From Bradyrhizobium paxllaeri (GTDB lineage Bacteria > Pseudomonadota > Alphaproteobacteria > Rhizobiales > Xanthobacteraceae): DNA of 64,000 bases. Within the stretch, counting starts at the first letter, position 1, and each line of letters begins with the position of its first letter. Location of the stretch: positions 7,658,501 to 7,722,500 of the forward strand of contig NZ_CP042968.1 in the NCBI RefSeq assembly GCF_001693515.2, read 5' to 3'. The position numbers and the translations under genes are program-made. The notes beneath the pieces are model-generated. The model searched no databases and was not told the DNA's origin. It saw only the letters and a list, made by a program, of their open reading frames with translations. Of this stretch, positions 44,693 through 53,171 are shown piece by piece.

Positions 44693-45196
44693 GTGACGGA
44701 CGTGCTGAGCGACCTGCTGCAACACTCCCTTCGCATCGTGCTGTGCGGAACCGCCGCCGGCACGACCTCCGCGGCCGAGCGGGCCTACTACGCGCACCGG
44801 CAGAACAAGTTCTGGGCGATCCTGCACGAGACGAAGCTGACGCCGGAGCGGCTGCAGCCGCAGCAATATCGTGACCTGCTGCAACATGGGATCGGCCTGA
44901 CTGATCTCGTGAAAGCGGGCGCGGGCATGGACCGCGCCACGCTGCCGAAGCTGACGGTGGCGGATCGCAGCCGGCTGAGCGATGCGATCACGACATTTCG
45001 CCCGCGATTTCTAGCATTCACCAGCAAGACGGCCGGACAGAAATTCTTCGACGGCAAGCGCGACTATGGCGAGCAGCGCGAACTGATCGGCGACACCCGG
45101 GTGTGGATCCTGCCGTCGACCTCGGGCGCGGCCAACGGGAGTTGGCAGCCGGAAATCTGGCATCGGTTTGCGAATGAAGTCAGGGCGGCGGGTTGA
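44693..45196 (+). CDS. mug: Mug-like (TDG/MUG family) DNA glycosylase, atypical active site
   Basis: 167 residues from a GTG at 44693. The family frame is visible: IVLCGTAAGTTSAAERAYYA followed by HRQNKFWAIL aligns with E. coli Mug GINPGLSSAG and HPANRFW, and LPSTSGAANGSW with the second motif LPNPSGLS. The glycine-rich first motif reads GTAAG, with Ala21 where Mug has the water-activating Asn. The enzyme may use another residue or have altered substrate range. Predicted to excise uracil or related lesions. Lies 13 bases after the S24 regulator, so probably co-transcribed with it. Confidence 0.8.
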   Translation: MTDVLSDLLQHSLRIVLCGTAAGTTSAAERAYYAHRQNKFWAILHETKLTPERLQPQQYRDLLQHGIGLTDLVKAGAGMDRATLPKLTVADRSRLSDAITTFRPRFLAFTSKTAGQKFFDGKRDYGEQRELIGDTRVWILPSTSGAANGSWQPEIWHRFANEVRAAG

Positions 45197-45219
45197 AGGC
45201 CTTTCCACAAGAAGGAAAC

Positions 45220-45314
45220 CGTAGGTGGGCAAATCGAAGCGTGCCCACCATCCGCAGCGCAAATCTGGATGGAAGATGGTGGGCACGGCGCTACGCGCCT
45301 TTGCCCACCCTACG
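45220..45314. repeat. Polar inverted repeat, family A, copy 5 (inverted orientation)
   Basis: Left arm CGTAGGTGGGCAAATCGAAG (short type, slightly degenerate), right arm ATGGTGGGCACGGCGC with CCCACCCTACG (long type). Lies between the convergent glycosylase and aldolase genes. Confidence 0.9.
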
Positions 45315-45326
45315 GCTGCAGCAAGA

Positions 45327-46109
45327 CTACGTCGCGTAATCGGGCTCTTTCCTGTCCAGCATCCGCTTCAACGCATCGAAATGCCGCTGGGCCGGGGTCG
45401 GGCCCTTGTAGAGATGCTCGTCCTTGTAATCGCGCTTGGTTTTCTCCACCACGGGCGCGGGAAGCTGTTTCAGCCTCTGTCCCGTCCACATCGCATAGAT
45501 CTGCACCTGGGCAGCGCGCTCGACGTAGTAGAGCATGTCATAGGCTTCCGCGACGGTGGCGCCGACGGTGGAGATGCCGTGATTGGCCATGAACAGCACG
45601 GTCTTGTCGCCGATCACCTTTGCCAGCCGCGCGCCTTCGGCAGGATCGAGGGCCGGGCCGGTATACTCGTCGTCATAGGCAATCGCGCCTGATAGCCCGA
45701 CCTCGGTCTGGCCGATCTCCTTGATGCGGGGATCTTCCAGCCGCGTCAGCGCGCTGGCATGCGGCATGTGGGTGTGAAACACCGCCTTTGCCTGCGGCAG
45801 CGCCTTGTGGATCGGCGCATGGATGCAATAGCAGGAGCGCTCGACCTCGCCCTCGCCGCTCTTGACCTCGCCGTCGTCGATGCCGACTTCCATGAAGCAA
45901 GACGCCGTGACCTCCGACCAATGCGTGCCGAACGGGATCTGGTAGTAGCGGTCGCTCTTATCAGGCACCACGAAGGTCAGATGGTTGAAGATGCCTTCGG
46001 AAAATCCCTGGATGAAGGCCAGCCGGTGCGCGGCCGCGAGATCGACCCGCGCCTGCCATTCCTCGGCGCTGTATTCGCTGAGCGACTTCGGCGAAACCCT
46101 GAACTGCAT
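45327..46109 (-). CDS. Class II aldolase/adducin-family protein
   Basis: 260 residues. Zinc-dependent aldolase fold: AAHRLAFIQGFSEGIFNHLT, then CIHAPIHKALPQAKAVFHTHM with the HxH metal pair, VLFMANHGISTVGATVAEAY with the third metal His, and a late tail. Related enzymes act on fuculose-phosphate or similar; adducin-like members may lack aldolase activity. GGGAGAAAGC lies before the ATG at 46109. The substrate is unknown. Confidence 0.9.
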   Translation of the reverse strand: MQFRVSPKSLSEYSAEEWQARVDLAAAHRLAFIQGFSEGIFNHLTFVVPDKSDRYYQIPFGTHWSEVTASCFMEVGIDDGEVKSGEGEVERSCYCIHAPIHKALPQAKAVFHTHMPHASALTRLEDPRIKEIGQTEVGLSGAIAYDDEYTGPALDPAEGARLAKVIGDKTVLFMANHGISTVGATVAEAYDMLYYVERAAQVQIYAMWTGQRLKQLPAPVVEKTKRDYKDEHLYKGPTPAQRHFDALKRMLDRKEPDYAT

Positions 46110-46265
46110 GAGCTTTCTCCCTGATCCGCTTGTGATGCCCGCCTCTCACCGGAGGCTTTGATGGCAGTTATGGGTGGCATTGTAGCGCAATCCGGCGCAG
46201 GCCGTGGCTGAAATTGCGGCGGGCCTGCCATCCCGGTTTGCGGCACCGGGGCGCACCCCTCCGGT

Positions 46266-46387
46266 GTCGTCCCGGCCTTGAGCCGGGACCCATAACCACA
46301 GGCGTTCGTTGCTTGCATCAGGTTGGAGCCACAGCGAGGCCAACAACGCCACCTGTGGCTATGGGTCCCTGCTTTCGCAGGGACGAC
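46266..46387. repeat. Palindromic intergenic repeat, family E
   Basis: Starts GTCGTCCCGGCCTTGAGCC and ends TTTCGCAGGGACGAC. Inner pairs GGGACCCATAACCACAGG and CCTGTGGCTATGGGTCCC form a long stem of roughly 40 bp with a spacer near 46320-46350. The remaining 46110-46265 gap upstream of the aldolase gene holds no recognisable gene. Confidence 0.85.
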
Positions 46388-46395
46388 AGAGAAGC

Positions 46396-48039
46396 CTACG
46401 CGCTCCGCGCCAGCGCGCCGTCGATCATGTTGACCGCGTTCGTCACGCCATACACCGCGACGAACGAGCCGAAGCGCGGGCCCTTCTCCTGGCCGAGCAG
46501 CACCTGGTAGAGCATGTTGAACCAGTCGAGCGAGACGCCGGGCCGGCCATCCTTGCCCTTCTTCACCTGATCCAAAAACGGCTCGCGGCGACCGATCTCG
46601 TAGACCACGTTCTGGATGTCTTCGGCGCTCGACCCCGCCGGCAATTGCGACAGCGCATCGCGCAGATCCTGCAGCGCGGCGCGCTCGCTGTCGGTCGGCT
46701 CGCGGAACTGCTTCGTCGGCGCCACGAAGTCGCGGTAGTAGTTGATGGCGTAGCCGACCATCGCGTCGAGCTTCGGATGCGACTGCGGTGTCACGCCCGG
46801 ACGATAGCGGCCGATGAAGCCCCACAGCGTTTCGGCGTTTTCCGCATTCGACGACGACACCAGCGTCAACAGAAGCTGGAACGTGACCGGCATGTCGGCC
46901 TTCGGCGGCTTGCCGGAATGGATGTGCCAGACCGGATTGGCGAGCTGCTGCTTGGCATCCTGCCGCGTGAACCCGTCGAGGAATTGCTGGTAATCGTCGA
47001 CATTGCGCGGGATCACGTCGAAATACAGCCGCTTCGCCGCCTTCGGCTCGCGGTACATGAACAGCGACAGCGATTCCGGCGAGGCGTAGCGCAGCCATTC
47101 GTCGATGGTGAGACCGTTACCCTTGGACTTCGAGATCTTCTGGCCCTTCTCGTCGAGGAACAGTTCGTAGTTGAAGCCTTCCGGCGGCGTGCCGCCGAGC
47201 GCCTTGGCGATCGGGCCCGAGAGCTTCACCGAGTCGATCAGGTCCTTGCCGGCCATTTCGTAGTCGACGCCAAGCGCCACCCAGCGCATGGCCCAGTCGG
47301 CCTTCCACTGACACTTCACATTGCCGCCCGTGACCGGCGTTTCCACCTCGTCGCCCGTGTCAGGGTCGACGTAGGTTACCGTACCCGCAGCAACGTCGCG
47401 GCGGATCATCGGCACCTGCAGCACGACGCCGGTGGTCTTGCTGATCGGCAGGAACGGCGAATAGGTCGCGCGCCGGTCCGGCCCCAAGGTCGGAAGGATG
47501 ATCGCCATCACCTGATCATAGGCGGCCAGCATCTTGAGCAAGGTCGCATCGAAGCGGCCCGACGTGTAGCACTCGGTCGCGCTCGCAAACTCGTAGTCGA
47601 AGCCGAAGTGATCGAGGAACGCCCGCAGGCGTGCGTTGTTGGCCGCACCGAACGACGGATGCTCGTTCGAGAACGGGTCCGGCACGCGGGTCAGCGGCTT
47701 GCCGAGATGTGCCGTCATCATGTCGCGATTGGGCACGTTGTCCGGCACCTTGCGCAGGCCGTCCATGTCGTCGGAGAAGGCGAGCAGCCGCGTCTTGATC
47801 TTGTCCTCGGTCAGCACGCGGAAGGCGTGGCGGACCATGGTGGTGCGCGCGACCTCGCCGAAGGTGCCGATATGCGGCAGGCCCGACGGACCATAGCCGG
47901 TCTCGAACAGCACCTCGTCCTTCGGACTTTTCTTCAGCCGCGCGACAATGGCCCTGGCCTGCTCGAACGGCCAGGCGTTGGATTGTTCGGCGAGCGCGCG
48001 CAAATCGCTCGGGCTAAAGGCAAGGTCGATGGTGGACAT
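46396..48039 (-). CDS. lysS: Lysine-tRNA ligase, class I
   Basis: 547 residues. Charges tRNA-Lys. It is the archaeal-type class I enzyme, found in alphaproteobacteria in place of the class II LysRS. HIGH-like [10 protein letters not shown] (His56) and KMSKS-like [11 protein letters not shown] (about 300) are both visible, and [20 protein letters not shown] precedes the latter. ATG 48039 has GGAGAGAG upstream; the longer frame to 48153 is translated repeat. Standalone gene between two repeats. Confidence 0.96.
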   Translation of the reverse strand: MSTIDLAFSPSDLRALAEQSNAWPFEQARAIVARLKKSPKDEVLFETGYGPSGLPHIGTFGEVARTTMVRHAFRVLTEDKIKTRLLAFSDDMDGLRKVPDNVPNRDMMTAHLGKPLTRVPDPFSNEHPSFGAANNARLRAFLDHFGFDYEFASATECYTSGRFDATLLKMLAAYDQVMAIILPTLGPDRRATYSPFLPISKTTGVVLQVPMIRRDVAAGTVTYVDPDTGDEVETPVTGGNVKCQWKADWAMRWVALGVDYEMAGKDLIDSVKLSGPIAKALGGTPPEGFNYELFLDEKGQKISKSKGNGLTIDEWLRYASPESLSLFMYREPKAAKRLYFDVIPRNVDDYQQFLDGFTRQDAKQQLANPVWHIHSGKPPKADMPVTFQLLLTLVSSSNAENAETLWGFIGRYRPGVTPQSHPKLDAMVGYAINYYRDFVAPTKQFREPTDSERAALQDLRDALSQLPAGSSAEDIQNVVYEIGRREPFLDQVKKGKDGRPGVSLDWFNMLYQVLLGQEKGPRFGSFVAVYGVTNAVNMIDGALARSA

Positions 48040-48113
48040 TTTAAATGAGCTCTCTCCGGAAGCCGCGGAAACTAGCGCTTCCGCTGCAAAATGCAAAATG
48101 ACGGCCGAAACGC

Positions 48114-48208
48114 CGTAGGGTGGGCAAAGGCGCACTTGCGCCGTGCCCACCATCTCTCACCGCCCTGCGTCTCCGATGGTGGGCACGCTTCGCTTTGCCC
48201 ACCCTACG
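48114..48208. repeat. Polar inverted repeat, family A, copy 6
   Basis: Left arm CGTAGGGTGGGCAAAGGCGC (long type), right arm ATGGTGGGCACGCTTCGC with CCCACCCTACG (short type). It lies upstream of lysS and 8 bases after the stop of the solute-binding protein gene. Confidence 0.9.
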
Positions 48209-48216
48209 CAGCTACG

Positions 48217-49134
48217 TCAGAACGGACTGATCGAAAAGTACCGCAGCCACAGGTCGGTGAAGCGGCCTTTTTCCCAGATCCGGAACAGCGCCCAGTTCAG
48301 CGACGTCCGTAGGAGATCGTTGCCCTTGCGGACGGCGATGCCGATACCCTCGCCGAAATAGCGGCTCTCGACAAAGGGCCCGCCCGAGAACGCGCAGCAT
48401 TCGGCCGAGTCGGTGCCGTTGATCCAGAACGCCAGCGAGATCGCGTCGCCGAAGATGAAGTCGACCTCGCTGCGCCGAAGCGCCAGCCGCAGCGCATCGT
48501 CGTTGGGGTAGGATTTGATCTCGGCATCGGTGAACATCGCCTTCAGATAGGCCTCGTGCGAGGTGCCGCCGATGACGCCGACCTTCTTGCCTTCGAGGTA
48601 TTCCGGGCGGATCTCCGGCATCACGGCGTCGCGCCGCGACACGAAGCGCGCCGGCGCGCGGTAGTAAGGATCGGTGAAATCGAGCCGGGCGCGCAGGGCC
48701 GGCGTCACCGCCATCGAGGCGATAATGGCGTCGCCACGGTTGCTGGTGATGGCATCGACCAGCGTTTCGAACCGCCGCATCTGGATGGTGCAGCTGATCT
48801 TGATCTCGTCGCAGAGCGCGCGGGCGAGATCGACATTGAAGCCGGCAGGATTGCCGTCCGGGCCGGTGAAGTTGAACGGCGGGTAATCGGTCTCGGTCAG
48901 GAAGCGGATCACGGTCAGGCGCGACATGTCCGGCCGGTCCGGGCGCCGCCGCGGGTCCCAGAAACCGGGCACCGCCTGCGGGGCCGCCTCTACCGCCGGA
49001 CGGGGCTGGGTTTGGGCCTGAGCCGCGCCGCCGCCGACAGCCGTCAGCGCAGCCGCCATCGACAGCCCGACCAGCCAGGCGCTGACGGTTCGATGCAGAC
49101 TTGCATTGGTTAACAGGACAGTAAGATTTAGCAT
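48217..49134 (-). CDS. Amino-acid-type periplasmic substrate-binding protein
   Basis: 305 residues. Signal peptide (about 13-40), a Pro-rich linker, then a type 2 binding fold: LTETDYPPFNFTGPDG with GFNVDLARALCDEIKI, RGDAIIASMAVTPALRARLD, FTDPYYRAPARFV, GKKVGVIGGTSHEAYLKAMF and DFIFGDAISLAFWI. Arg and Asp in these loops fit an amino acid ligand. No ABC permease lies nearby. I chose ATG 49134; a longer start at 49176 is possible. Confidence 0.88.
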   Translation of the reverse strand: MLNLTVLLTNASLHRTVSAWLVGLSMAAALTAVGGGAAQAQTQPRPAVEAAPQAVPGFWDPRRRPDRPDMSRLTVIRFLTETDYPPFNFTGPDGNPAGFNVDLARALCDEIKISCTIQMRRFETLVDAITSNRGDAIIASMAVTPALRARLDFTDPYYRAPARFVSRRDAVMPEIRPEYLEGKKVGVIGGTSHEAYLKAMFTDAEIKSYPNDDALRLALRRSEVDFIFGDAISLAFWINGTDSAECCAFSGGPFVESRYFGEGIGIAVRKGNDLLRTSLNWALFRIWEKGRFTDLWLRYFSISPF

Positions 49135-49226
49135 CTTCGGCAATGGCTTCGCGGAATTTCCGGCCTTATAGACCATCCGGCCGTCGATGCGAGGGCCGTT
49201 TTGGCCCTTTCGGCCAGGCATGCCGC

Positions 49227-49817
49227 TCAGAGATAGCGCTTCAGGTCCTTGGCGGCCTCCTCCGGCGTCCGTTTCAGATTGAAGGGCGCTACGAATTTGC
49301 CGTCGCGGTCCATCAGATAGATCAGCGCGGTGTGGTCCATGGTGTAATCGCCATCCTTGAGCGGGACTTTCCTTGCATAGACCCGGTAGGACGAGATCAC
49401 CTTGGCCACCGCCTCGGGCGCGCCGGTCAGTCCCTTCAGGTGCGGATCGAAGCTGGAGAGATAGTCCTTCATGGCGGCGGCCGTGTCGCGCTCGGGATCG
49501 ACGGAGACGAACCAGGCGTTCACCTTGTCGGCGTCCTTGCCCATCGCCTTCAGCACTTCCGAAATCTCGAACAGCGAGGTCGGGCAGACATCCGGGCAAT
49601 GGGTGAAGCCGAAGAAGATCAGCGTCGGCTTGCCCTTCAAATTCTGCTCGGTGACGGTCTGGCCGGTCTGGTCGGTCAGTTGAAACGGCCCACCGATCGC
49701 CGCCGGCGCCGTGACGGTGCGCAGGCCGCCGAGCGCCCACAGCATGATCATGAGACCAAGCGCGAGGCTGGCCGCGAAGGCAGCGATGATCACCAGCGGG
49801 CGGATGGTCCGGTCCAT
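49227..49817 (-). CDS. SCO1/SenC-family copper chaperone
   Basis: 196 residues. N-terminal transmembrane anchor (about 8-32) and a periplasmic thioredoxin-like domain. Copper ligands Cys74 and Cys78 (FTHCPDVCPTSLF) and His162 (DYTMDHTALIYLMD) are all present. SCO proteins deliver copper to the CuA site of cytochrome oxidase subunit II, and this window starts with that oxidase (ctaC), although not adjacent. AAGGAA before the ATG. Follows the small membrane gene by 22 bases. Confidence 0.93.
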   Translation of the reverse strand: MDRTIRPLVIIAAFAASLALGLMIMLWALGGLRTVTAPAAIGGPFQLTDQTGQTVTEQNLKGKPTLIFFGFTHCPDVCPTSLFEISEVLKAMGKDADKVNAWFVSVDPERDTAAAMKDYLSSFDPHLKGLTGAPEAVAKVISSYRVYARKVPLKDGDYTMDHTALIYLMDRDGKFVAPFNLKRTPEEAAKDLKRYL

Positions 49818-49839
49818 GGGGGAATTCCTTGTTGCCCGG

Positions 49840-50031
49840 TCAGAAGCAGGCCGAGATGCCGGCGGCGATCATTTCGAAAAACACCGCGGTGCCGTAATGG
49901 AACCACAATGCAACCGCGCTGAGCACGGCCAGCGTGCCGAGGCCGGCAGCGCTCCAGACGATCATGGATGCCACCCGCCCCTGCGGCCGGGCCGCCATCA
50001 TGCCCTGCTGGGTGGAAATCGGCTGAACCAT
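49840..50031 (-). CDS. Small single-span membrane protein, hypothetical
   Basis: 63 residues with one transmembrane helix (ASMIVWSAAGLGTLAVLSAV) and a short C-terminal tail ending ISACF. Start taken at ATG 50031 (MVQPISTQQ). The frame is open without a better antisense candidate, and its stop lies 22 bases before the SCO gene start, so they are probably co-transcribed. Not recognised as a known family. Confidence 0.6.
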   Translation of the reverse strand: MVQPISTQQGMMAARPQGRVASMIVWSAAGLGTLAVLSAVALWFHYGTAVFFEMIAAGISACF

Positions 50032-50119
50032 TGACTTGAGATAGGGCCAGTTCCCCGGGCAGGCAAGCGGAATGGCCGCAGGGGAAATCACGTCATGCGG
50101 AGGGAGCCGCTCCTCAGTT

Positions 50120-50209
50120 CGTCATGCCCGGGCTTGTCCCGGGCATCCACGTCTTGGCAGTCATGCGGCAACGAAGACGTGGATGGCCGGGACAAGCCCG
50201 GCCATGACG
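50120..50209. repeat. Palindromic intergenic repeat, family B, copy 2
   Basis: Starts CGTCATGCCCGGGCTTGTCC and ends CGGGACAAGCCCGGCCATGA then CG. Inner CATCCACGTCTT pairs with AAGACGTGGATG. Same family as 7542-7625, oriented oppositely in the choice of GGGC versus GGCC arm. Confidence 0.85.
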
Positions 50210-50247
50210 GCGAGAGTCGTTGAATGGGACGGACTAACGCGTGCCGT

Positions 50248-50718
50248 TTAGCGCGTCGCCGGCTTGTTGCTGGAGGCCTGGGCGTCGAGATAGCAGGGCT
50301 TGTACATCGCCTGCAGTTGCTTGCCGCGCAGGAAGATCATGCGCTGGGTCAGGCCGCCGCGCGCTGCAATCCACTTCCGGACCGGTACCGGATACATCGA
50401 ATACAGCATCTGGGTTGCTTCGGCGTTGGTGACGGCGCGGCCTTGGGGCCCGAAATCCCAAGCGGCGTGGAAGCCGAGATTGGCGTGCGAGGTGACGCAG
50501 ATCCGGTCATGGGGAACCGCGCCGAGCACGATAGTGCAGGCCGAGGCGCACAGGCCATCGATGATGACGGTTTCGCCCGAGGTACGCAGACCCTGGTACT
50601 TGTCGACATAGGTACCGATCCGGCCGCCGCGGTCGTCCGCGATCCGCACCACCGCCTGGCTCGCCCCAACTCCCGCCAGCAGCAGCACCGCGGCAAGCAA
50701 CCCCGTCACCAGCTTCAT
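50248..50718 (-). CDS. Periplasmic ClpP-like protein (COG3904-type), short paralogue
   Basis: 156 residues. Signal peptide (about 1-22), then RIADDRGGRIGTYVDKYQGL, VIIDGLCASACTIVLGAVPH with the CASAC Ser, and VTSHANLGFHAAWDFGPQG with the likely His. Same motif set as the 24239-25042 protein but without a transmembrane anchor. Proteolytic activity is only inferred from the fold. A terminal pair of cysteines may form a disulfide. Confidence 0.75.
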   Translation of the reverse strand: MKLVTGLLAAVLLLAGVGASQAVVRIADDRGGRIGTYVDKYQGLRTSGETVIIDGLCASACTIVLGAVPHDRICVTSHANLGFHAAWDFGPQGRAVTNAEATQMLYSMYPVPVRKWIAARGGLTQRMIFLRGKQLQAMYKPCYLDAQASSNKPATR

Positions 50719-51007
50719 ATCCCAGCCCCAGTCGAAGAAATGTCGAAACCGAATCTGATCGTCTTAGTGATGCAAGACATGATGCAGCGTCGTTGGAGAT
50801 CGTGATTTTGTCTAGGCAACGAAGGTCTCTCAAAACAAATTCAAATTAAGTGTTGCCGGGCCGCTGCACCCTCCGCGCGAAAAGGTCCCAAACTGGAACA
50901 AACGACTCGCGCGAGGGTGACGACGCGGTCACAGGCAAGAAGGCGTTTGCCGTTGACCACACGCGACGACGCGGGCTTGAATCATAAATGGCACGGGGGA
51001 GGAAACG

Positions 51008-52666
51008 ATGACTGAGGTCACAGACGTAATCGTGGTTGGCGCCGGACTGGCGGGTCTGGTCGCGGCAACCGAGATCGCAGACGCCGGCAAGCGCGTCATC
51101 GTCGTCGACCAGGAAGGCGAACAAAGCCTTGGCGGACAAGCCTTTTGGTCGTTCGGCGGATTGTTTCTGGTCGATAGTCCCGAACAGCGACGGCTCGGCA
51201 TCAAGGACTCCTATGATCTCGCACTGCAAGACTGGATGGGCACCGCGGGCTTCGACCGCGACGACGATCACTGGCCGAAGCGATGGGCGGAAGCCTATGT
51301 CGCCTTTGCCGCCGGCGACAAGCGCGCTTGGCTGCGCGCGATGGGTCACCGTATTTTTCCGGTAGTCGGCTGGGCCGAACGCGGCGGCTATGACGCGATG
51401 GGCCACGGCAATTCGGTGCCGCGCTTTCACGTCACCTGGGGCACCGGTCCGGGCATCGTCGAGCCGTTCGAACGCCGTGCGCGCGAAGCGCAACAAAAAG
51501 GCCGGTTAACGTTCAAGTTTCGCCACCGCGTCGACACACTCATGATGACGAACGGCGTGGTCGAGGGTGTGAGCGGCTCGGTGCTCGAACCCGACAGCGT
51601 CGAACGCGGCAAGAGTTCGTCGAGAAAAGTGATCGGTGATTTCACGCTGCGCGCACAGGCGGTGGTCGTTGCCTCCGGTGGCATCGGCGGCAATCACGAA
51701 CTGGTCCGGCAGAACTGGCCGAAGCGCCTGGGCGAGCCGCCGAAATTCATGATCTCCGGGGTCCCCGAACATGTCGACGGACGAATGATCGGGATTACCG
51801 AGGCCGCCGGAGCCCGCCTGATCAATCGCGACCGGATGTGGCATTACGTTGAAGGCATCCGAAACTGGAACCCGATCTGGCCGCGCCACGGCATCCGCAT
51901 CCTGCCCGGCCCGTCCTCGATGTGGTTCGACGCCACGGGCAAGCGCCTGCCCGCGCCGCTCTTCCCCGGCTCCGACACGCTCGGCCAGTTGCAATACATC
52001 ATGTCGACCGGCCATGATTATTCCTGGTTCATCCTGACCCAGAGCATCATCAAGAAGGAGTTCGCGCTCTCCGGCTCCGAACAGAATCCCGACCTCACGG
52101 GGAAAAGCTGGCGCATGACCATCAAGCGCGCCACCAACAAGGGCGCGCCGGCGCCGGTCGAAGCGTTCAAGCAGAACGGCGCCGACTTCATCGTGCGCGA
52201 CAATCTCGCCGACCTCGTCAGCGCGATGAACGCGCTCGCCGGCAACGACCTGCTCAAGCACGATCAGATCAAGGCGCAGATCGAGGCGCGCGACCGCGAA
52301 ATCACCAATCCTTACGTCAAGGATGCGCAGGTGATGAACCTGCACAATGCACGCCGCTACATCGGCGACAAATTGATCCGCACCGCAAAGCCGCACAAAA
52401 TTCTCGACCCCGAGCACGGCCCGCTGATCGCGGTGAAGCTGAACATCCTGACGCGCAAGACGCTGGGTGGCTTCGAGACCGATCTCGACTCGCGCGTGTT
52501 CGGCACGGACCGCCAGATCATCCCCGGACTATATGCCGCGGGCGAAGCCGCCGGCTTCGGCGGCGGCGGCGTGCACGGCTACCGCTCGCTGGAGGGCACC
52601 TTCCTCGGCGGCTGCCTGTTCTCGGGCAGGAATGCCGGACGCGCGGCGGCCAAGGCTGCTGGTTAG
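51008..52666 (+). CDS. FAD-binding dehydrogenase (fumarate reductase / 3-ketosteroid dehydrogenase-like)
   Basis: 552 residues. FAD motif VIVVGAGLAGLVAATEIADA then GKRVIVVDQEGEQSLGGQAF. The central substrate-capping domain holds AVVVASGGIGGNHELVRQNW, and the C-terminal FAD signature is GLYAAGEAAGFGGGGVHGYR. The nearest named relatives act on 3-ketosteroids or unsaturated acids; the substrate is unknown. GGGGAGGAAACG just before ATG 51008 is a strong ribosome binding site. It is followed by a RidA gene. Confidence 0.92.
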   Translation: MTEVTDVIVVGAGLAGLVAATEIADAGKRVIVVDQEGEQSLGGQAFWSFGGLFLVDSPEQRRLGIKDSYDLALQDWMGTAGFDRDDDHWPKRWAEAYVAFAAGDKRAWLRAMGHRIFPVVGWAERGGYDAMGHGNSVPRFHVTWGTGPGIVEPFERRAREAQQKGRLTFKFRHRVDTLMMTNGVVEGVSGSVLEPDSVERGKSSSRKVIGDFTLRAQAVVVASGGIGGNHELVRQNWPKRLGEPPKFMISGVPEHVDGRMIGITEAAGARLINRDRMWHYVEGIRNWNPIWPRHGIRILPGPSSMWFDATGKRLPAPLFPGSDTLGQLQYIMSTGHDYSWFILTQSIIKKEFALSGSEQNPDLTGKSWRMTIKRATNKGAPAPVEAFKQNGADFIVRDNLADLVSAMNALAGNDLLKHDQIKAQIEARDREITNPYVKDAQVMNLHNARRYIGDKLIRTAKPHKILDPEHGPLIAVKLNILTRKTLGGFETDLDSRVFGTDRQIIPGLYAAGEAAGFGGGGVHGYRSLEGTFLGGCLFSGRNAGRAAAKAAG

Positions 52667-52747
52667 GCGACGTATCGATGCAAATAACGCAGTAGCCCTT
52701 GAGGCCTCAGCACGCTAAGAAACCGCCGCCCCTATCAGGAGAACAAA

Positions 52748-53098
52748 ATGACCATCCAGCGCTTCGAAACCGGACCTCGCATGAGCCAGGTCGTCGTCCA
52801 CGGCAACACCGTCTATCTCGCCGGCGTCGTCGCCGGCACGGCGGCCGGCAAGAGCGTGACCGAGCAGACGCAGGACATTCTGTCGATCATCGACGGCCAC
52901 CTTGCCAAGGCCGGCACCGACAAGTCGAAGCTGTTGTCAGCCACGATCTACATCACCGACATGAAGACGTTCGGTGAAATGAACGCGGTGTGGGACGGCT
53001 GGGTCTCGGCCGGCAACACGCCGGCGCGCGCCACCGTCGAAGCCAAGCTGGCGGCGCCGCAGTACAATGTGGAGATCATGGTGATCGCGGCGAAGTAA
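52748..53098 (+). CDS. ridA: RidA-family enamine/imine deaminase
   Basis: 116 residues, full-length RidA (YjgF/YER057c/UK114) fold. Hydrolyses reactive enamines/imines such as 2-aminoacrylate. VVHGNTVYLAGVVAGTAAGK, LLSATIYITDMKTFGEMNAV and the signature PARATVEAKLAAPQYNVEI, whose Arg is the catalytic or substrate-binding residue. AGGAGAACAAA precedes the ATG. A terminator follows. Confidence 0.94.
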   Translation: MTIQRFETGPRMSQVVVHGNTVYLAGVVAGTAAGKSVTEQTQDILSIIDGHLAKAGTDKSKLLSATIYITDMKTFGEMNAVWDGWVSAGNTPARATVEAKLAAPQYNVEIMVIAAK

Positions 53099-53123
53099 GG
53101 CCTCATCGCTCCACGATTATTTC

Positions 53124-53166
53124 AAATGCCCCGGATTGCAGATGCGATCCGGAGCATTTTCATTTT
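53124..53166. terminator. Terminator between RidA and the PhaC-like gene
   Basis: AATGCCCCGGATTGC and GCGATCCGGAGCATT form an imperfect GC-rich stem (53125-53139 with 53143-53157) followed by TTTTCATTTTG on the plus strand. The genes on both sides converge here, so it may serve both. Confidence 0.75.
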
Positions 53167-53171
53167 GCGCC

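Noticed and set aside
46309..48048. 579-residue plus-strand open frame opposite lysS
   Set aside because: Antisense shadow; the minus strand encodes class I LysRS with HIGH and KMSKS motifs.
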